DNA of 64,000 nucleotides from Psychrobacter sp. MF31. Its GTDB lineage: Bacteria; Pseudomonadota; Gammaproteobacteria; Pseudomonadales; Moraxellaceae. Within the stretch, counting starts at the first letter, position 1. The number at the start of each line of letters is the position of its first letter. The stretch spans positions 186,001-250,000 of the forward strand of contig NZ_JABBDX010000004.1 of NCBI RefSeq assembly GCF_012847335.1. The letters are read 5' to 3'. The position numbers were made by a program, and so were the translations under genes. Shown here piece by piece: positions 9,476 through 18,241 of this stretch. The notes beneath the pieces are model-generated. The model saw nothing but the letters and a program-made list of their open reading frames with translations, had not been told where the DNA came from and searched no databases.

Positions 9476-10135
9476 ATGAAAAAGCTGACCTCGCTGCTGC
9501 TTTTGGTGATTGTTATTATGGTCGCTATTTTTGCTGCATCCCCCTATTACCGCGCTTATCAGCTCAAAACTGCTTTTGAGGATAAAAATGGTGCGCTTAT
9601 TGCCGCTGCCATTGATTATGAAACGCTCAAGCCAAGCGTCAAATCGCAGTTAAAAGACAAATTTGCCGTTACCATCAAGCAGTATCCGGCGGTGGTGGAG
9701 CTTGGCGGCGCGCCACTTATGGAAGCAGCAAATGGCTTTATTGACAACGCCGTTGATGATGCCATTACCGCGCAAAATGTTGAAAAGCTCATTACCACCC
9801 AAGGTCAAGCTAACAATGCCACCAAAGAGCTTGCGGCAGCTTGGGCAATTGCCAGTAACCAAATTAATTTAAAAACGCTCATCCGCGATATGATTATTGA
9901 GCGCGGCGACATCGATGCGGTCGTTAAAAAGCAGGTTAATTTGGTGATGAACAACCAAGCTCAGCGCATTGAAACTGCCAAAACTGCGCCTGAAGCGGAC
10001 AAGCCCAAGCTTAACTACTGCGGCATCAATTGCTTTACCATCAGCGGCGTGGTCAAAGGCTATCCGGTAACGATTGAGATGGCGCGACAAGGCTTCACCA
10101 CTTGGAAAATCGTGGACGTGACTTTGCCAGAATAG
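9476..10135 (+). CDS. DUF2939 domain protein
   Basis: 219 residues with a hydrophobic N-terminal segment (about 5-23) that is either a signal anchor or an uncleaved signal peptide. Next comes P-Y-Y-R-A-Y-Q-L-K-T-A-F, matching the DUF2939 pattern, with a helical repeat-like body. Two cysteines (C-G-I-N-C, near residue 180) sit in the C-terminal beta part. No biochemical function is known for the family. It stands alone, with AAAGGAT before the ATG and a strong bidirectional terminator after it. Confidence 0.75.
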   Translation: MKKLTSLLLLVIVIMVAIFAASPYYRAYQLKTAFEDKNGALIAAAIDYETLKPSVKSQLKDKFAVTIKQYPAVVELGGAPLMEAANGFIDNAVDDAITAQNVEKLITTQGQANNATKELAAAWAIASNQINLKTLIRDMIIERGDIDAVVKKQVNLVMNNQAQRIETAKTAPEADKPKLNYCGINCFTISGVVKGYPVTIEMARQGFTTWKIVDVTLPE

Positions 10136-10166
10136 CTATCAATAACGTTAATGAAAACAGTGTTAA

Positions 10167-10200
10167 TAAAAAACCGCCCTAGTTGATGGCGGTTTTTTAT
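10167..10200. terminator. Bidirectional terminator, DUF2939 gene and dsbC
   Basis: AAAAACCGCC / GGCGGTTTTTT hairpin between convergent genes. Confidence 0.88.
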
Positions 10201-10243
10201 TGCAAAATTTCAACTTAAAGCTTTTTAAATAACAGTTTAAAAA

Positions 10244-11281
10244 CTAACGAACCCCTAAAAATTGTAAAAACTCAGGGCTATCAAAGCTTGCTTGGTACAG
10301 CTCACCATCAGCTCGGAAAATCGCTGGCGTTGCCACCACGGCAAGTCCTGCCGCTTTATCACGGTTTGGGGTCACAAAGTCGGCGCTTACTTTTGCAGTC
10401 GGCATTTGACCTTTAAGCATCGCATTATCAAGGGCAACTCTGCGAGCGCTGTCACCCTTTTGCGACCAAACCGCGCGCATTTGCTCAGGCGATTGTTCAT
10501 AAATCGGGTAGCCAATGGCTTTTACCGTCACGCCTTTGCTATTCAGCTCAGGGATTTTTTGGTGAAATTTGCGGCAATAGGGACAATTGACATCTGTTGC
10601 AATATAAATAACGGCTTTTTCAGTGGTCGTTGCCGGATAAGTAATGAGCTGCGACTCATCAAGCGTTTTAAAGACGGCTTGGTTTTTGCGCTTCTCAAAC
10701 GTGTTATCAAGACCGGCAAATTGACCATTTTGAATCACCGCAATTTCGCCGTCGGTGATATAAGCGCCATCGTCACTCACCAAAAATGGTACGCCCTCAA
10801 GTGATGCGCTCCAAATCACGCCCGGGATTGCCGTATAAAAAAATGGATTTTTGGCATTGATATTTTTAAGGGCGCTCATGTTATCAAGCAGCACTTTTTT
10901 GGCGGTCGCGGTGATGGGTTCGCCAAGCTGAGCGCTACTTGCTCTTGGTGGCATTTGACTGTTGCGCTTGGGGCTTGGGTTTTTTTGCAGCTCGCCTTGG
11001 ATGACGTATTTGCCATCGCCAGTCATATGCAAGGGCGGCTGACCAGCAAGGCTAATTTGGTACATATTGGGCAGTTTCGATTGGGTAATGCTTAAAATCT
11101 GCGCTTTAATTCCTGCTTGATTGAGCACTTGGCGCAACTTGCTATCGATGGCAGGACTGACTGCAGCGCTTGTCGTCGCGGAAGCCGTTTTTTGAACAGG
11201 CGTTGGGGCAGGTTGAGCGCAAGCACTGGTCACAAGCAGGGCAGCAAAAAGAGGGGTTAGAGCTAATACAGGTCGTTTCAC
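10244..11281 (-). CDS. dsbC: DsbC-type disulfide isomerase, double N-domain
   Basis: A periplasmic thiol:disulfide isomerase. It has a signal peptide (residues 1 to about 22; S-A-C-A could be a signal peptidase I site, and V-T-S-A-C a weak lipobox). The thioredoxin domain near 205-345 has C233-P-Y-C236 and the cis-Pro T-P of V-A-T-P-A. At 345 residues it is about 110 longer than E. coli DsbC, because two DsbC_N-like dimerisation segments lie in tandem: about 38-97 (G-D-G-K-Y-V-I-Q-G-E-L) and about 110-175 (S-D-D-G-A-Y-I-T-D-G-E-I). The second, structural cysteine pair of E. coli DsbC is absent. It forms a single-gene unit. Confidence 0.88.
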   Translation of the reverse strand: MKRPVLALTPLFAALLVTSACAQPAPTPVQKTASATTSAAVSPAIDSKLRQVLNQAGIKAQILSITQSKLPNMYQISLAGQPPLHMTGDGKYVIQGELQKNPSPKRNSQMPPRASSAQLGEPITATAKKVLLDNMSALKNINAKNPFFYTAIPGVIWSASLEGVPFLVSDDGAYITDGEIAVIQNGQFAGLDNTFEKRKNQAVFKTLDESQLITYPATTTEKAVIYIATDVNCPYCRKFHQKIPELNSKGVTVKAIGYPIYEQSPEQMRAVWSQKGDSARRVALDNAMLKGQMPTAKVSADFVTPNRDKAAGLAVVATPAIFRADGELYQASFDSPEFLQFLGVR

Positions 11282-11580
11282 AGCACATCCTATCGAGTTA
11301 TCATTTTAAATATCATGATTTAGTTTGCAAAAGATTTAGCGGCGCGCTTTAAAAGTCATTGATAATTATCGACAGTATTAATAAACAATACTAACTAACA
11401 ATGAATTCTAAAATCGACTGCCGCAAATTTTATATTATGCAAAAAGGTAAATTAAAGTAGATATCGACTGTAGCATAACTGACCTTTTTTTTAACCCAAA
11501 CTAAGCTGATTTTGCAATTTGGCTACCAAATATTAAGACCCGAGAAACAGTTTAAGACGGCTCTTCTTCACCCAAACGCC

Positions 11581-12285
11581 TTAAAACTGGCTAATTTCTT
11601 CTTCCGATAAAAAGCGGCTGTCGCCTTTTTCCAAACCATCAAGGGTGATATTGCCAATGCTTTCGCGGTGAAGTTCAATCACTTTATTGCCAAAATAGCC
11701 CATCATGCGCTTCACTTGGTGGTATTTTCCTTGAACTAACGTCAGTTTGGCATGGGTCTCATCAATAAATTCAAGGGTAGCCGGTTTGGTCGGCTCATAG
11801 TCGCCATCAAGTAAAATGCCCTTTGCCACTTGCTTAATCGCATCGGCTTGCGCATCGGCGTCCATCGGGTCAGCTAAAGTGAGCGCGTAAACTTTGGGGT
11901 GCTCGTGCTTAGGACTGGTAATTCGGTGCAAAAATTGACCATCATCACTTAAAATCAGCGCCCCTGTGGTGTCCACATCCAAGCGCCCTGCCATTCGCAG
12001 GCTTTGCAATTCAGGAACGGCAATCAGTTCGGTGACGATAGGATATTCTTTGGCTTTGAGGGTACATTCAAAGCCTTCGGGTTTATACAACAAAATATAG
12101 CGGTTGCCAGTGGCAACCGACAACGGCTCGCCTGCCCAAAGTACCTCATCATTTAAAATATCAACGTGCAATCCGGGGTCTTTGACCACCTCATCATTAA
12201 CAGTGACTTCGCCCGCGTGCAGGATTCTTTTTGCCTCTTTTCGAGACAGCTCGGTTGCCTTACTGATTAATTTATCTAAGCGCAT
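11581..12285 (-). CDS. rsuA: 16S rRNA pseudouridine(516) synthase RsuA
   Basis: Isomerises one uridine in helix 18 of 16S rRNA. It has an N-terminal S4 domain (M-R-L-D-K-L-I, about 1-60) and a catalytic domain with G-R-L-D-V-D-T-T-G (catalytic Asp is the first D), then H-R-I-T-S-P-K-H, K-Y-H-Q-V-K-R-M and L-H-R-E-S-I-G. The agreement with E. coli RsuA runs along the whole length, which favours RsuA over RluE. The frame opens at 12309, but MRLDK at 12285 is the family start. About 235 residues. It is divergent from the YigZ gene. Confidence 0.9.
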   Translation of the reverse strand: MRLDKLISKATELSRKEAKRILHAGEVTVNDEVVKDPGLHVDILNDEVLWAGEPLSVATGNRYILLYKPEGFECTLKAKEYPIVTELIAVPELQSLRMAGRLDVDTTGALILSDDGQFLHRITSPKHEHPKVYALTLADPMDADAQADAIKQVAKGILLDGDYEPTKPATLEFIDETHAKLTLVQGKYHQVKRMMGYFGNKVIELHRESIGNITLDGLEKGDSRFLSEEEISQF

Positions 12286-12428
12286 TATTTGCCCATCCGT
12301 TATTATCATCGCTATAATGATGATTCAAAACTAAAAAATTATAAGTCAAAACCTGACCTAACTTGCCGCAAGTTTAGCATATTTGGGTTGGCAAGCTGAA
12401 CGATTCCTAACCAAGACAACGATGTGCT

Positions 12429-13031
12429 ATGAGCTATCAAACCCTAAAGCGCCCTGTCCGCGCCAATTTAGAAATCAAAAAGTCGCAATTTATCGCCTTT
12501 GCCTATCCGGTAGCTTCGCGCGACGCAGCGATGTTTCATGTGGAACAATTACGGCTTGAGTTTCCCGATGCGCGCCACCACTGCTGGGCGTATATCATCG
12601 GCGACCCCAACAACACCACAAGCGCGGGATTTGATGACGACGGCGAACCAAACGGCACGGCAGGGCGACCGATTTTAAATGTGTTGCAGCATAAAGCCAT
12701 TGGTAACGTAATTATCATCGTTGTTCGCTATTTTGGTGGCATTAAACTTGGCGCAGGCGGATTAACGCGAGCTTATGCAGGGTCAGCGCAATTGGCAGTT
12801 GATGAAATGCAATTGGTTGAATTTATTCCCAAATCCACGCTCATTATCGAAACGGATTTTGCCAATGAAGCCCAGTGCCGCTATATTGCCGCGCAATTGG
12901 ATGGTGTAATCGGCGAGGTCAATTACAGCCAAACCGTACAGCTGCCAGTCACGATTGCCAATGAACATATCGCCGAGCTTCAAGAAAACTTAGGCATTTA
13001 TGGCAAAGTGATTGAAAATGATACCAAGTAA
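12429..13031 (+). CDS. YigZ/IMPACT family protein
   Basis: 200 residues of the UPF0029/IMPACT family. The N-terminal domain (about 1-120) carries the family block K-S-Q-F-I-A-F-A, H-H-C-W-A-Y, D-D-G-E-P-x-G-T-A-G-x-P-I, followed by V-R-Y-F-G-G-I-K-L-G-A-G-G-L-x-R-A-Y. The C-terminal part is the DUF1949-like ferredoxin fold. In eukaryotes IMPACT modulates translation control through GCN1; the bacterial role is not settled. The gene is monocistronic. Confidence 0.9.
   Translation: MSYQTLKRPVRANLEIKKSQFIAFAYPVASRDAAMFHVEQLRLEFPDARHHCWAYIIGDPNNTTSAGFDDDGEPNGTAGRPILNVLQHKAIGNVIIIVVRYFGGIKLGAGGLTRAYAGSAQLAVDEMQLVEFIPKSTLIIETDFANEAQCRYIAAQLDGVIGEVNYSQTVQLPVTIANEHIAELQENLGIYGKVIENDTK
12532..12547. 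other. Degenerate parS-like palindrome
   Basis: TGTTTCATGTGGAACA, 14 of 16 bases of parS, inside the YigZ-family gene. It may be coincidental. Confidence 0.35.
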
Positions 13032-13099
13032 AGCATTGAAAATAATAATCAAGCTATCATCTACCTCTAACAAAATTTTGATCGCAAATTAGAATCCCA

Positions 13100-13115
13100 A
13101 GTTTCACGTGAAACT
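13100..13115. other. parS-like site between yigZ and yheT genes
   Basis: AGTTTCACGTGAAACT contains the perfect 14-base core. The flanks extend it to AAGTTTCACGTGAAACTT, a full 18-base palindrome. Confidence 0.7.
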
Positions 13116-13153
13116 TTTAAAAATTAAAAACAACCAAAAAGCTGCAACTATTT

Positions 13154-14137
13154 ATGACAAGTTTTAATTACCAACCGTTTAAACCGCCGTTTTGGCTTGC
13201 TAACCCGCATCTGCAAACCATTTTACCCAAATTTATTGCCCCAACGTCGCCAAATTATCGCCGCGAGTTGGTCAAAGACTCATTAAACGAGAGCGAAGTG
13301 GCTTACGATTTTGTTGACACTGCTGATATTCACCTGAGCGAAAATCAATTTCAAAAGCCGCTGCTTGTTTTGTTTCACGGTATGGAAGGCAGCAGCCAAA
13401 GCCATTATGCAAGGGTGCTTGCCAAGGCAGCGCAAGCTCAAGATTGGCATTTTGTGGTGGTGCATTTTCGCAGTTGCGGCGGCGTTCCGGTTAAAGGTCG
13501 CGTGTTTTATAACGCTGGCGACACCGCTGAAATTGACCATGCGCTGCGCCATTTATCCCAAAGCTACCGGACGATATTTGCTGTTGGCGTATCGCTTGGC
13601 GGCAATGCATTGGCAAAATACATGAGCAATTTTGGTGATGATGCCATTTGTAAAGCGGCGGTTGTGGCATCTGCACCCGTTGATTTGCTTTCGGCGTCGC
13701 TTGCGATGGAGCGTTTTTTGGGTCGCCGCGTTTATACGCCGTATTTACTCAATCCGATTATTGAAAAAGCGCTTGCCAACGATTTAAGCGAGGATGAAAT
13801 CGCGGCAATTAAATCAGCGCGGCGAATGAGCGATTTTGACAATATTTTTACCGCCCCGCGTCACGGCTTTCGCTCGGCAAACGATTATTATTATAAAGCG
13901 TCTGCGCTGCCGCATTTGATTCATATTGCCAAGCCAACCTTAATGATTAGCGCCAAAGATGACCCATTTTTAGGCGTTACTGCGACATTTGGTGACGTGT
14001 CAAAAGAGGTCACTTTAATTGATACGGCTCATGGCGGTCATATCGGCTTTTTAACCTATCAAGATAAAAAGTTTGATTTAAGCTGGTTGCCAAATACGGC
14101 GGTGAGCTTTTTTAAGGAAGTTAATTTACTGATTTAA
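13154..14137 (+). CDS. YheT family alpha/beta hydrolase
   Basis: 327 residues. The N-terminal P-F-W-L-A-N-P-H-L-Q-T-I-L-P signature is diagnostic of the YheT/ABHD1-3 group. The hydrolase core has H-G-M-E-G-S, H-F-R-S-C-G-G, the nucleophile elbow G-V-S-L-G-G, a D-D-P-F acid region, and H-G-G-H-I-G-F with the catalytic His. The natural substrate is not known; esterase activity is expected. The gene ends 4 bases into the convergent lipase gene, so the two 3' ends overlap. Confidence 0.88.
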   Translation: MTSFNYQPFKPPFWLANPHLQTILPKFIAPTSPNYRRELVKDSLNESEVAYDFVDTADIHLSENQFQKPLLVLFHGMEGSSQSHYARVLAKAAQAQDWHFVVVHFRSCGGVPVKGRVFYNAGDTAEIDHALRHLSQSYRTIFAVGVSLGGNALAKYMSNFGDDAICKAAVVASAPVDLLSASLAMERFLGRRVYTPYLLNPIIEKALANDLSEDEIAAIKSARRMSDFDNIFTAPRHGFRSANDYYYKASALPHLIHIAKPTLMISAKDDPFLGVTATFGDVSKEVTLIDTAHGGHIGFLTYQDKKFDLSWLPNTAVSFFKEVNLLI

Positions 14138-15078
14138 CGGTCAATCTCCGCCCGAAACTCCTTATAATCCGCTGCCGTCTGATTCACCGCCTCAATCATC
14201 GGCACGTGACCAACATCCGGCATCAACAGCACTTTGGCATGCGGCATAAGCTGCTTCATCAAATATGCCGTTTCAGGTTTGATAACTTTATCCTCTTTTC
14301 CCCAAACCACAAGCGTTGGGATTTGCTGCTCAGTGATGACTTTGGCGCGTGCCTCGACGTTGTCGGTCACGACCTGCTCAATAATTTTGCTGTGAAGCGC
14401 ACGGTTATTGATGTTGTCCTGAGCAAATACCGCTTGCACCGTTTTTGGAATAAATGGCGGCTTGTTCATCACCAAATGATAAAGCTTAAAATACTGCTTG
14501 GTATCACCAATGACCAACGGATTGTTGTCCGCCGTCGCGTTTTGATAGCGCTCAAACAACCCTGCTGACCAAAATCCTGCGCTATCAAGCAGCCATAAGC
14601 TTTTCACCTCATCCGGAAACATTGCCGCATAAGCCACGCTGATGCTGCCGCCCATGGAGTTACCGCCGATGTGAATCCCGTTGTTAAGGTTTTTTCGGCG
14701 TAAAAATTCATTCAATCGCCGCGCTTGAGCATCGCTACTATAATCAGCATCCATCGGTTTGCTTGAGTTGCCAAAGCCAAGCAAATCCGGAATCAATAAA
14801 TGATACTCGCCCAATTTATCCGCAATTCGGGTGAAGTTGTCCTTATTGCCGCCAAAGCCATGAATCAACAACAGAGGCGCGCCGTTTAAATTGCCGCCTT
14901 CTAAATAGGCTATTTTATAGCCGGAGTTAAGGGTTAAGCTTTTGGCTTCAAGGCTTGATTTATGGCGCTCAAAATTGACCAGTTTTTGGGTGGCGTTAAT
15001 GGTTAAGGGGTTGGGCGTGGTGCAGCCGATTACCGACAAGCTGATCAGCGCGGCAAGGCTTAAGCGTTTAAGCGACAT
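14134..15078 (-). CDS. Lipoprotein lipase/esterase, Lip3-like
   Basis: 314 residues. The signal peptide ends in the lipobox S-V-I-G-C19, so a lipid-anchored envelope enzyme is predicted. The alpha/beta hydrolase core has H-G-F-G-G-N-K-D-N-F (oxyanion region), G-F-G-N-S-S-K-P, the nucleophile elbow G-N-S-M-G-G, an Asp in V-W-G-K-E-D-K and the His in D-V-G-H-V-P. Length and sequence recall Lip3 of Moraxella sp. TA144 (from memory). It could hydrolyse lipids or short esters. Its 3' end overlaps the yheT gene by 4 bases. Confidence 0.82.
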   Translation of the reverse strand: MSLKRLSLAALISLSVIGCTTPNPLTINATQKLVNFERHKSSLEAKSLTLNSGYKIAYLEGGNLNGAPLLLIHGFGGNKDNFTRIADKLGEYHLLIPDLLGFGNSSKPMDADYSSDAQARRLNEFLRRKNLNNGIHIGGNSMGGSISVAYAAMFPDEVKSLWLLDSAGFWSAGLFERYQNATADNNPLVIGDTKQYFKLYHLVMNKPPFIPKTVQAVFAQDNINNRALHSKIIEQVVTDNVEARAKVITEQQIPTLVVWGKEDKVIKPETAYLMKQLMPHAKVLLMPDVGHVPMIEAVNQTAADYKEFRAEIDR

Positions 15079-15376
15079 AAAACATCCTTATTGATAAAAA
15101 TTGGCAGCAAAAATAAATTTAGCGCGTGCTTTAAGGCTACAGTGTAACGCTTAGATTTGGCGGGGCAACGTTTAGACTTGCCTTTTAAGTCACTTTTTAA
15201 GCCACTTTTTAAGTCAATTAAAAGCGCTCAGCAGCCGATATACTTTTTAGAAGGTAAGAATTACAGCTCTAATAAAGACGGCATTGGCGTTGTCCTTTAT
15301 GATAAAGGCTTTCGCTGAATTTACTTCAATAAAATTTTTATAAACCATAATAATAAATGATGTAAAAGGATAACCC
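15079..15376. other. Divergent region, lipase and MATE genes
   Basis: Just under 300 bases of non-coding DNA. The notable content is three tandem 12-base units at 15181-15216, listed separately. Confidence 0.45.
15181..15216. repeat. Three tandem 12-base repeats
   Basis: Units CCTTTTAAGTCA, CTTTTTAAGCCA and CTTTTTAAGTCA follow one another without gaps. Each differs from the consensus CTTTTTAAGTCA at no more than one base. Confidence 0.85.
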
Positions 15377-16945
15377 GTGAGTGATGCTGCCGCCGCCCCC
15401 AAAAAATCGCGTGATTTGACCACAGGGTCAATCGCCAAAACCATGCTGCTATTTGCCTTGCCAACGCTTGGGTCATCGGCATTGCAGTCGCTTAACGGCT
15501 CAATTAACGCCATTTGGGTTGGTCAGTTTTTGGGTGAAAATGCGCTTGCAGCAACGGCAAACGGCAATATCGTGATGTTTATCCTGATTTCCTTTATTTT
15601 TGGCTTTGGCATGGCATCGACCATTTTGATTGGTCAAGCAATGGGTCGGCGCAACCCTTTAATAGTGAAAAAAACCATGGGAACGGCGCTTGGCAGCATC
15701 ATTCCGCTGAGTATTTTTATTGCAATTTTGGGCTGGCTATTTTCGCCCGCGCTGCTTGATCTGCTTGGAACGCCAGCAAGCGCGGCGGAGCTTGCGTTAA
15801 CCTACCTTCGGATGATTTTTATTGCCATGCCGGCAACGCTAACCTTTACGCTTATCATGATGGCGCTTCGGGGAACGGGCGATTCGACAACGCCGCTTTG
15901 GTTTATTGGGCTGTCGGTGCTGATTGATCTTGTGTTATCACCAGTGCTGATTTCAGGAATTGGACCTTTTCCAGAATGGGGCATTTTTGGCTCAGCGTTT
16001 GCGACCGCTGTTGCCAACGTGGTGGCACTTGTTGGCTTGATTGCTACTTTGTATTTTCGTAGCTCTGTTTTGGCATTAAAACTGCCTGAGTTGCGCTTTT
16101 TACGCGCCGACCCACAGATTTTAAAGTCAATGATTACCAAGGGCTTACCGATGGGCATTCAGATGATTGTGATTTCATCGGCGGCGCTCACGATGCTGAC
16201 TTTAATCAACCGCGAAGGCGTTCAAACCACCGCCGCGTATAGCGCAACCCAGCAGCTTTGGACGTACGTTCAGATGCCAGCGATGGCTTTGAGTGCGGCA
16301 GCTAGTGCGATGGTGGCGCAAAATATCGGCGCCAATAAGTGGGATCGCGTCCCTGACATTACCCGATGGGGACTTATTTTTAATTTGGTGTTAACCGGCG
16401 CGCTGATACTGGTGCTGACCATTTTTGATGAAGCCGCTTTGGGGCTATTTCTTGGCAGCGACAGCGATGCGGTTCCCATCGGTCGGCATATTCAACTGGT
16501 GGCGACTTGGGGCTATTTGTTTTTTGGGGTTGCTCAAGTGCTGTTTGGGACGATGCGCTCCAACGGCTACGTGATTTGGCCGCTGATTGTGATGATTATT
16601 TCCATGTATCCGGTGCGCTTGGGATTTGCGTTTGGGCTGTATCCGATACTTGGTGCAGACGCGCTTTGGTGGTCGTTCCCCGCCGGCATGGTGGCAACGG
16701 CGGTGATGGGCGCGGGGCTTTATTGGTACGGCGGTTGGCGAAAAGGCAAAATCTTACCTGCTACTGAAGCCGCGCAACATTCCGAAGAATTTCGCATTGA
16801 TACCGGAGCCAGCGCCTCAGGTCGCGAGCTGATGCCAACGACGGTTTGGAAGCGCTCACCGCTGCGACGCCGACTTAAAAACTTGCAGCGCCGATTGCAA
16901 CGGCGCGTGCTAAGAAGAAAGATTAAACGGCGATCGCATGGCTAA
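15377..16945 (+). CDS. MATE family efflux transporter
   Basis: A 522-residue multidrug/toxin exporter with about twelve membrane segments in two related halves; the N-terminal half has the family signature L-P-T-L-G-S-S-A-L-Q-S-L and I-W-V-G-Q-F. The start is GTG (15377) with AAGGA seven bases upstream; no nearby ATG fits. The last 30 residues are an unusual cytosolic tail very rich in Arg and Lys (R-R-R-L-K, R-R-L-Q-R-R, R-R-K-I-K-R-R). The substrate and coupling ion cannot be told. It stands alone, with no clear regulator next to it. Confidence 0.9.
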   Translation: MSDAAAAPKKSRDLTTGSIAKTMLLFALPTLGSSALQSLNGSINAIWVGQFLGENALAATANGNIVMFILISFIFGFGMASTILIGQAMGRRNPLIVKKTMGTALGSIIPLSIFIAILGWLFSPALLDLLGTPASAAELALTYLRMIFIAMPATLTFTLIMMALRGTGDSTTPLWFIGLSVLIDLVLSPVLISGIGPFPEWGIFGSAFATAVANVVALVGLIATLYFRSSVLALKLPELRFLRADPQILKSMITKGLPMGIQMIVISSAALTMLTLINREGVQTTAAYSATQQLWTYVQMPAMALSAAASAMVAQNIGANKWDRVPDITRWGLIFNLVLTGALILVLTIFDEAALGLFLGSDSDAVPIGRHIQLVATWGYLFFGVAQVLFGTMRSNGYVIWPLIVMIISMYPVRLGFAFGLYPILGADALWWSFPAGMVATAVMGAGLYWYGGWRKGKILPATEAAQHSEEFRIDTGASASGRELMPTTVWKRSPLRRRLKNLQRRLQRRVLRRKIKRRSHG

Positions 16946-17001
16946 TTTATACAAGATTCACTAAGCCAAACGTTAAAATGCCCAAAGTAAGATTTATATG
17001 T

Positions 17002-17736
17002 TTATAAAGTTGTTTGGTTAAAACTCAACTTTGCCTCACCCAATAAAAAATCTACGGCTGCTTTGGCATGAATGACCGTGGTATCAAAAACGGGAATGGG
17101 GCTGTCGTTTTGGTTGATCAATAAACCAATTTCCGTACAGCCTAAAATCACGCCTTCTGCCCCTTGGTCGGCAAGCTTTGCAATCACTTGGCGGTAATAT
17201 TGCCTTGATTCATCATGAAACTGACCTTGGCAAAGCTCGTCATAAATCACTCGGTGGACTTCCTTTCGCGACTCAAGATCAGGAACGATCACCTCAAGTC
17301 CAAATGCTGTTAACCGCGAGCGATAGAAGTCTTCCGTCATGGTAAATTGGGTGCCAAGCAGCGCAACCTTTTTTAGCACTTTTTGATGAATCGCGGCGGC
17401 AGTAGCATCGGCAATATGAATCAGCGGCAATCCTGTGGCGGCTGTTACCCTATCGGCAACTTTATGCATTGTGTTGGTGGCAATTAAAAGTCCTTGAGCG
17501 CCTGCTGCCTGCAAACGCTTACCGCTGTCCGCCATTATTTCACTCAGCGCTTGCCAATCACCGCTGGCTTGTAGCTCACTGATCGGCGCCAAATTAAGGC
17601 TGTGAATCAGCAGATTTGCCGATTGCAAACCGCCAAGCTGAGCTTTGATGCCCTCATTGATTAATCGATAATACTGCTGAGTGCTCTCCCAGCTCATCCC
17701 GCCAATAATTCCAAGCGTTTGCTGCGTTTGAGGCAT
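17002..17736 (-). CDS. Aspartate/glutamate racemase family protein
   Basis: 244 residues of the Asp/Glu racemase superfamily, YgeA/RacX-like. It has an N-terminal G-I-I-G-G-M-S-W-E-S, an A-T87-N-T-M-H motif and a second-half G-C-T-E-I-G-L-L motif. The first catalytic cysteine of classical racemases is replaced by Thr in the first motif; from memory, the E. coli YgeA enzyme has the same Thr/Cys arrangement and acts on L-Asp and L-Glu. It is probably a cytosolic amino acid racemase, but substrate and direction are inferred. It is not linked to a wall-synthesis operon. Confidence 0.85.
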   Translation of the reverse strand: MPQTQQTLGIIGGMSWESTQQYYRLINEGIKAQLGGLQSANLLIHSLNLAPISELQASGDWQALSEIMADSGKRLQAAGAQGLLIATNTMHKVADRVTAATGLPLIHIADATAAAIHQKVLKKVALLGTQFTMTEDFYRSRLTAFGLEVIVPDLESRKEVHRVIYDELCQGQFHDESRQYYRQVIAKLADQGAEGVILGCTEIGLLINQNDSPIPVFDTTVIHAKAAVDFLLGEAKLSFNQTTL

Positions 17737-17878
17737 AACGTTTCCTTATTAAAATTGTTAGTATCGCCACAATCTATTTAGCCTCATCGATAATATCACT
17801 TATAATCAAAATCTTTGCCTTTCAATACCGATTAAACAAAATCCTAATCGCCATTATGATTTTGGGAATAACCTGCTT

Positions 17879-18133
17879 ATGACTGCTGAAAAATCCTTTA
17901 AATTTCGAACCCAGCGTAAATATTACCGCTTGATGTTCACAGGACTGATGGCGCTGATGATGTCGCTGATCATCTCAACCGTGCTCATGCTGATTAAAGT
18001 TGGCTTTGTTGACGGCTTTTTTATGGAGCTGCTGCACTCTTGGGGATTGGCGTTTTTGGTGGCGTGGCCAAGCGCTTATGCTTGCGCGTATTTGGTTCAA
18101 GAGCACATTTTAAGCCGGATTGAGTTTTATTAA
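17879..18133 (+). CDS. DUF2798-like two-helix membrane protein
   Basis: 84 residues with two hydrophobic segments (about 19-41 and 51-72) and a basic N-terminus. The W-G-L-A-F-L-V-A-W-P pattern in the second segment recalls the DUF2798 family. The function is unknown. It is a single small gene between the divergent racemase gene and the DUF2157 operon. Confidence 0.6.
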   Translation: MTAEKSFKFRTQRKYYRLMFTGLMALMMSLIISTVLMLIKVGFVDGFFMELLHSWGLAFLVAWPSAYACAYLVQEHILSRIEFY

Positions 18134-18241
18134 GTGTTATTAAAGCTGGCTTATTTGATTGTTAATTAACACTTTTTGACAAATAAAATGCTTAATTCTC
18201 GCTAAGATAATCCTTATCACCCTCACGATAAGGTCGGCAAA

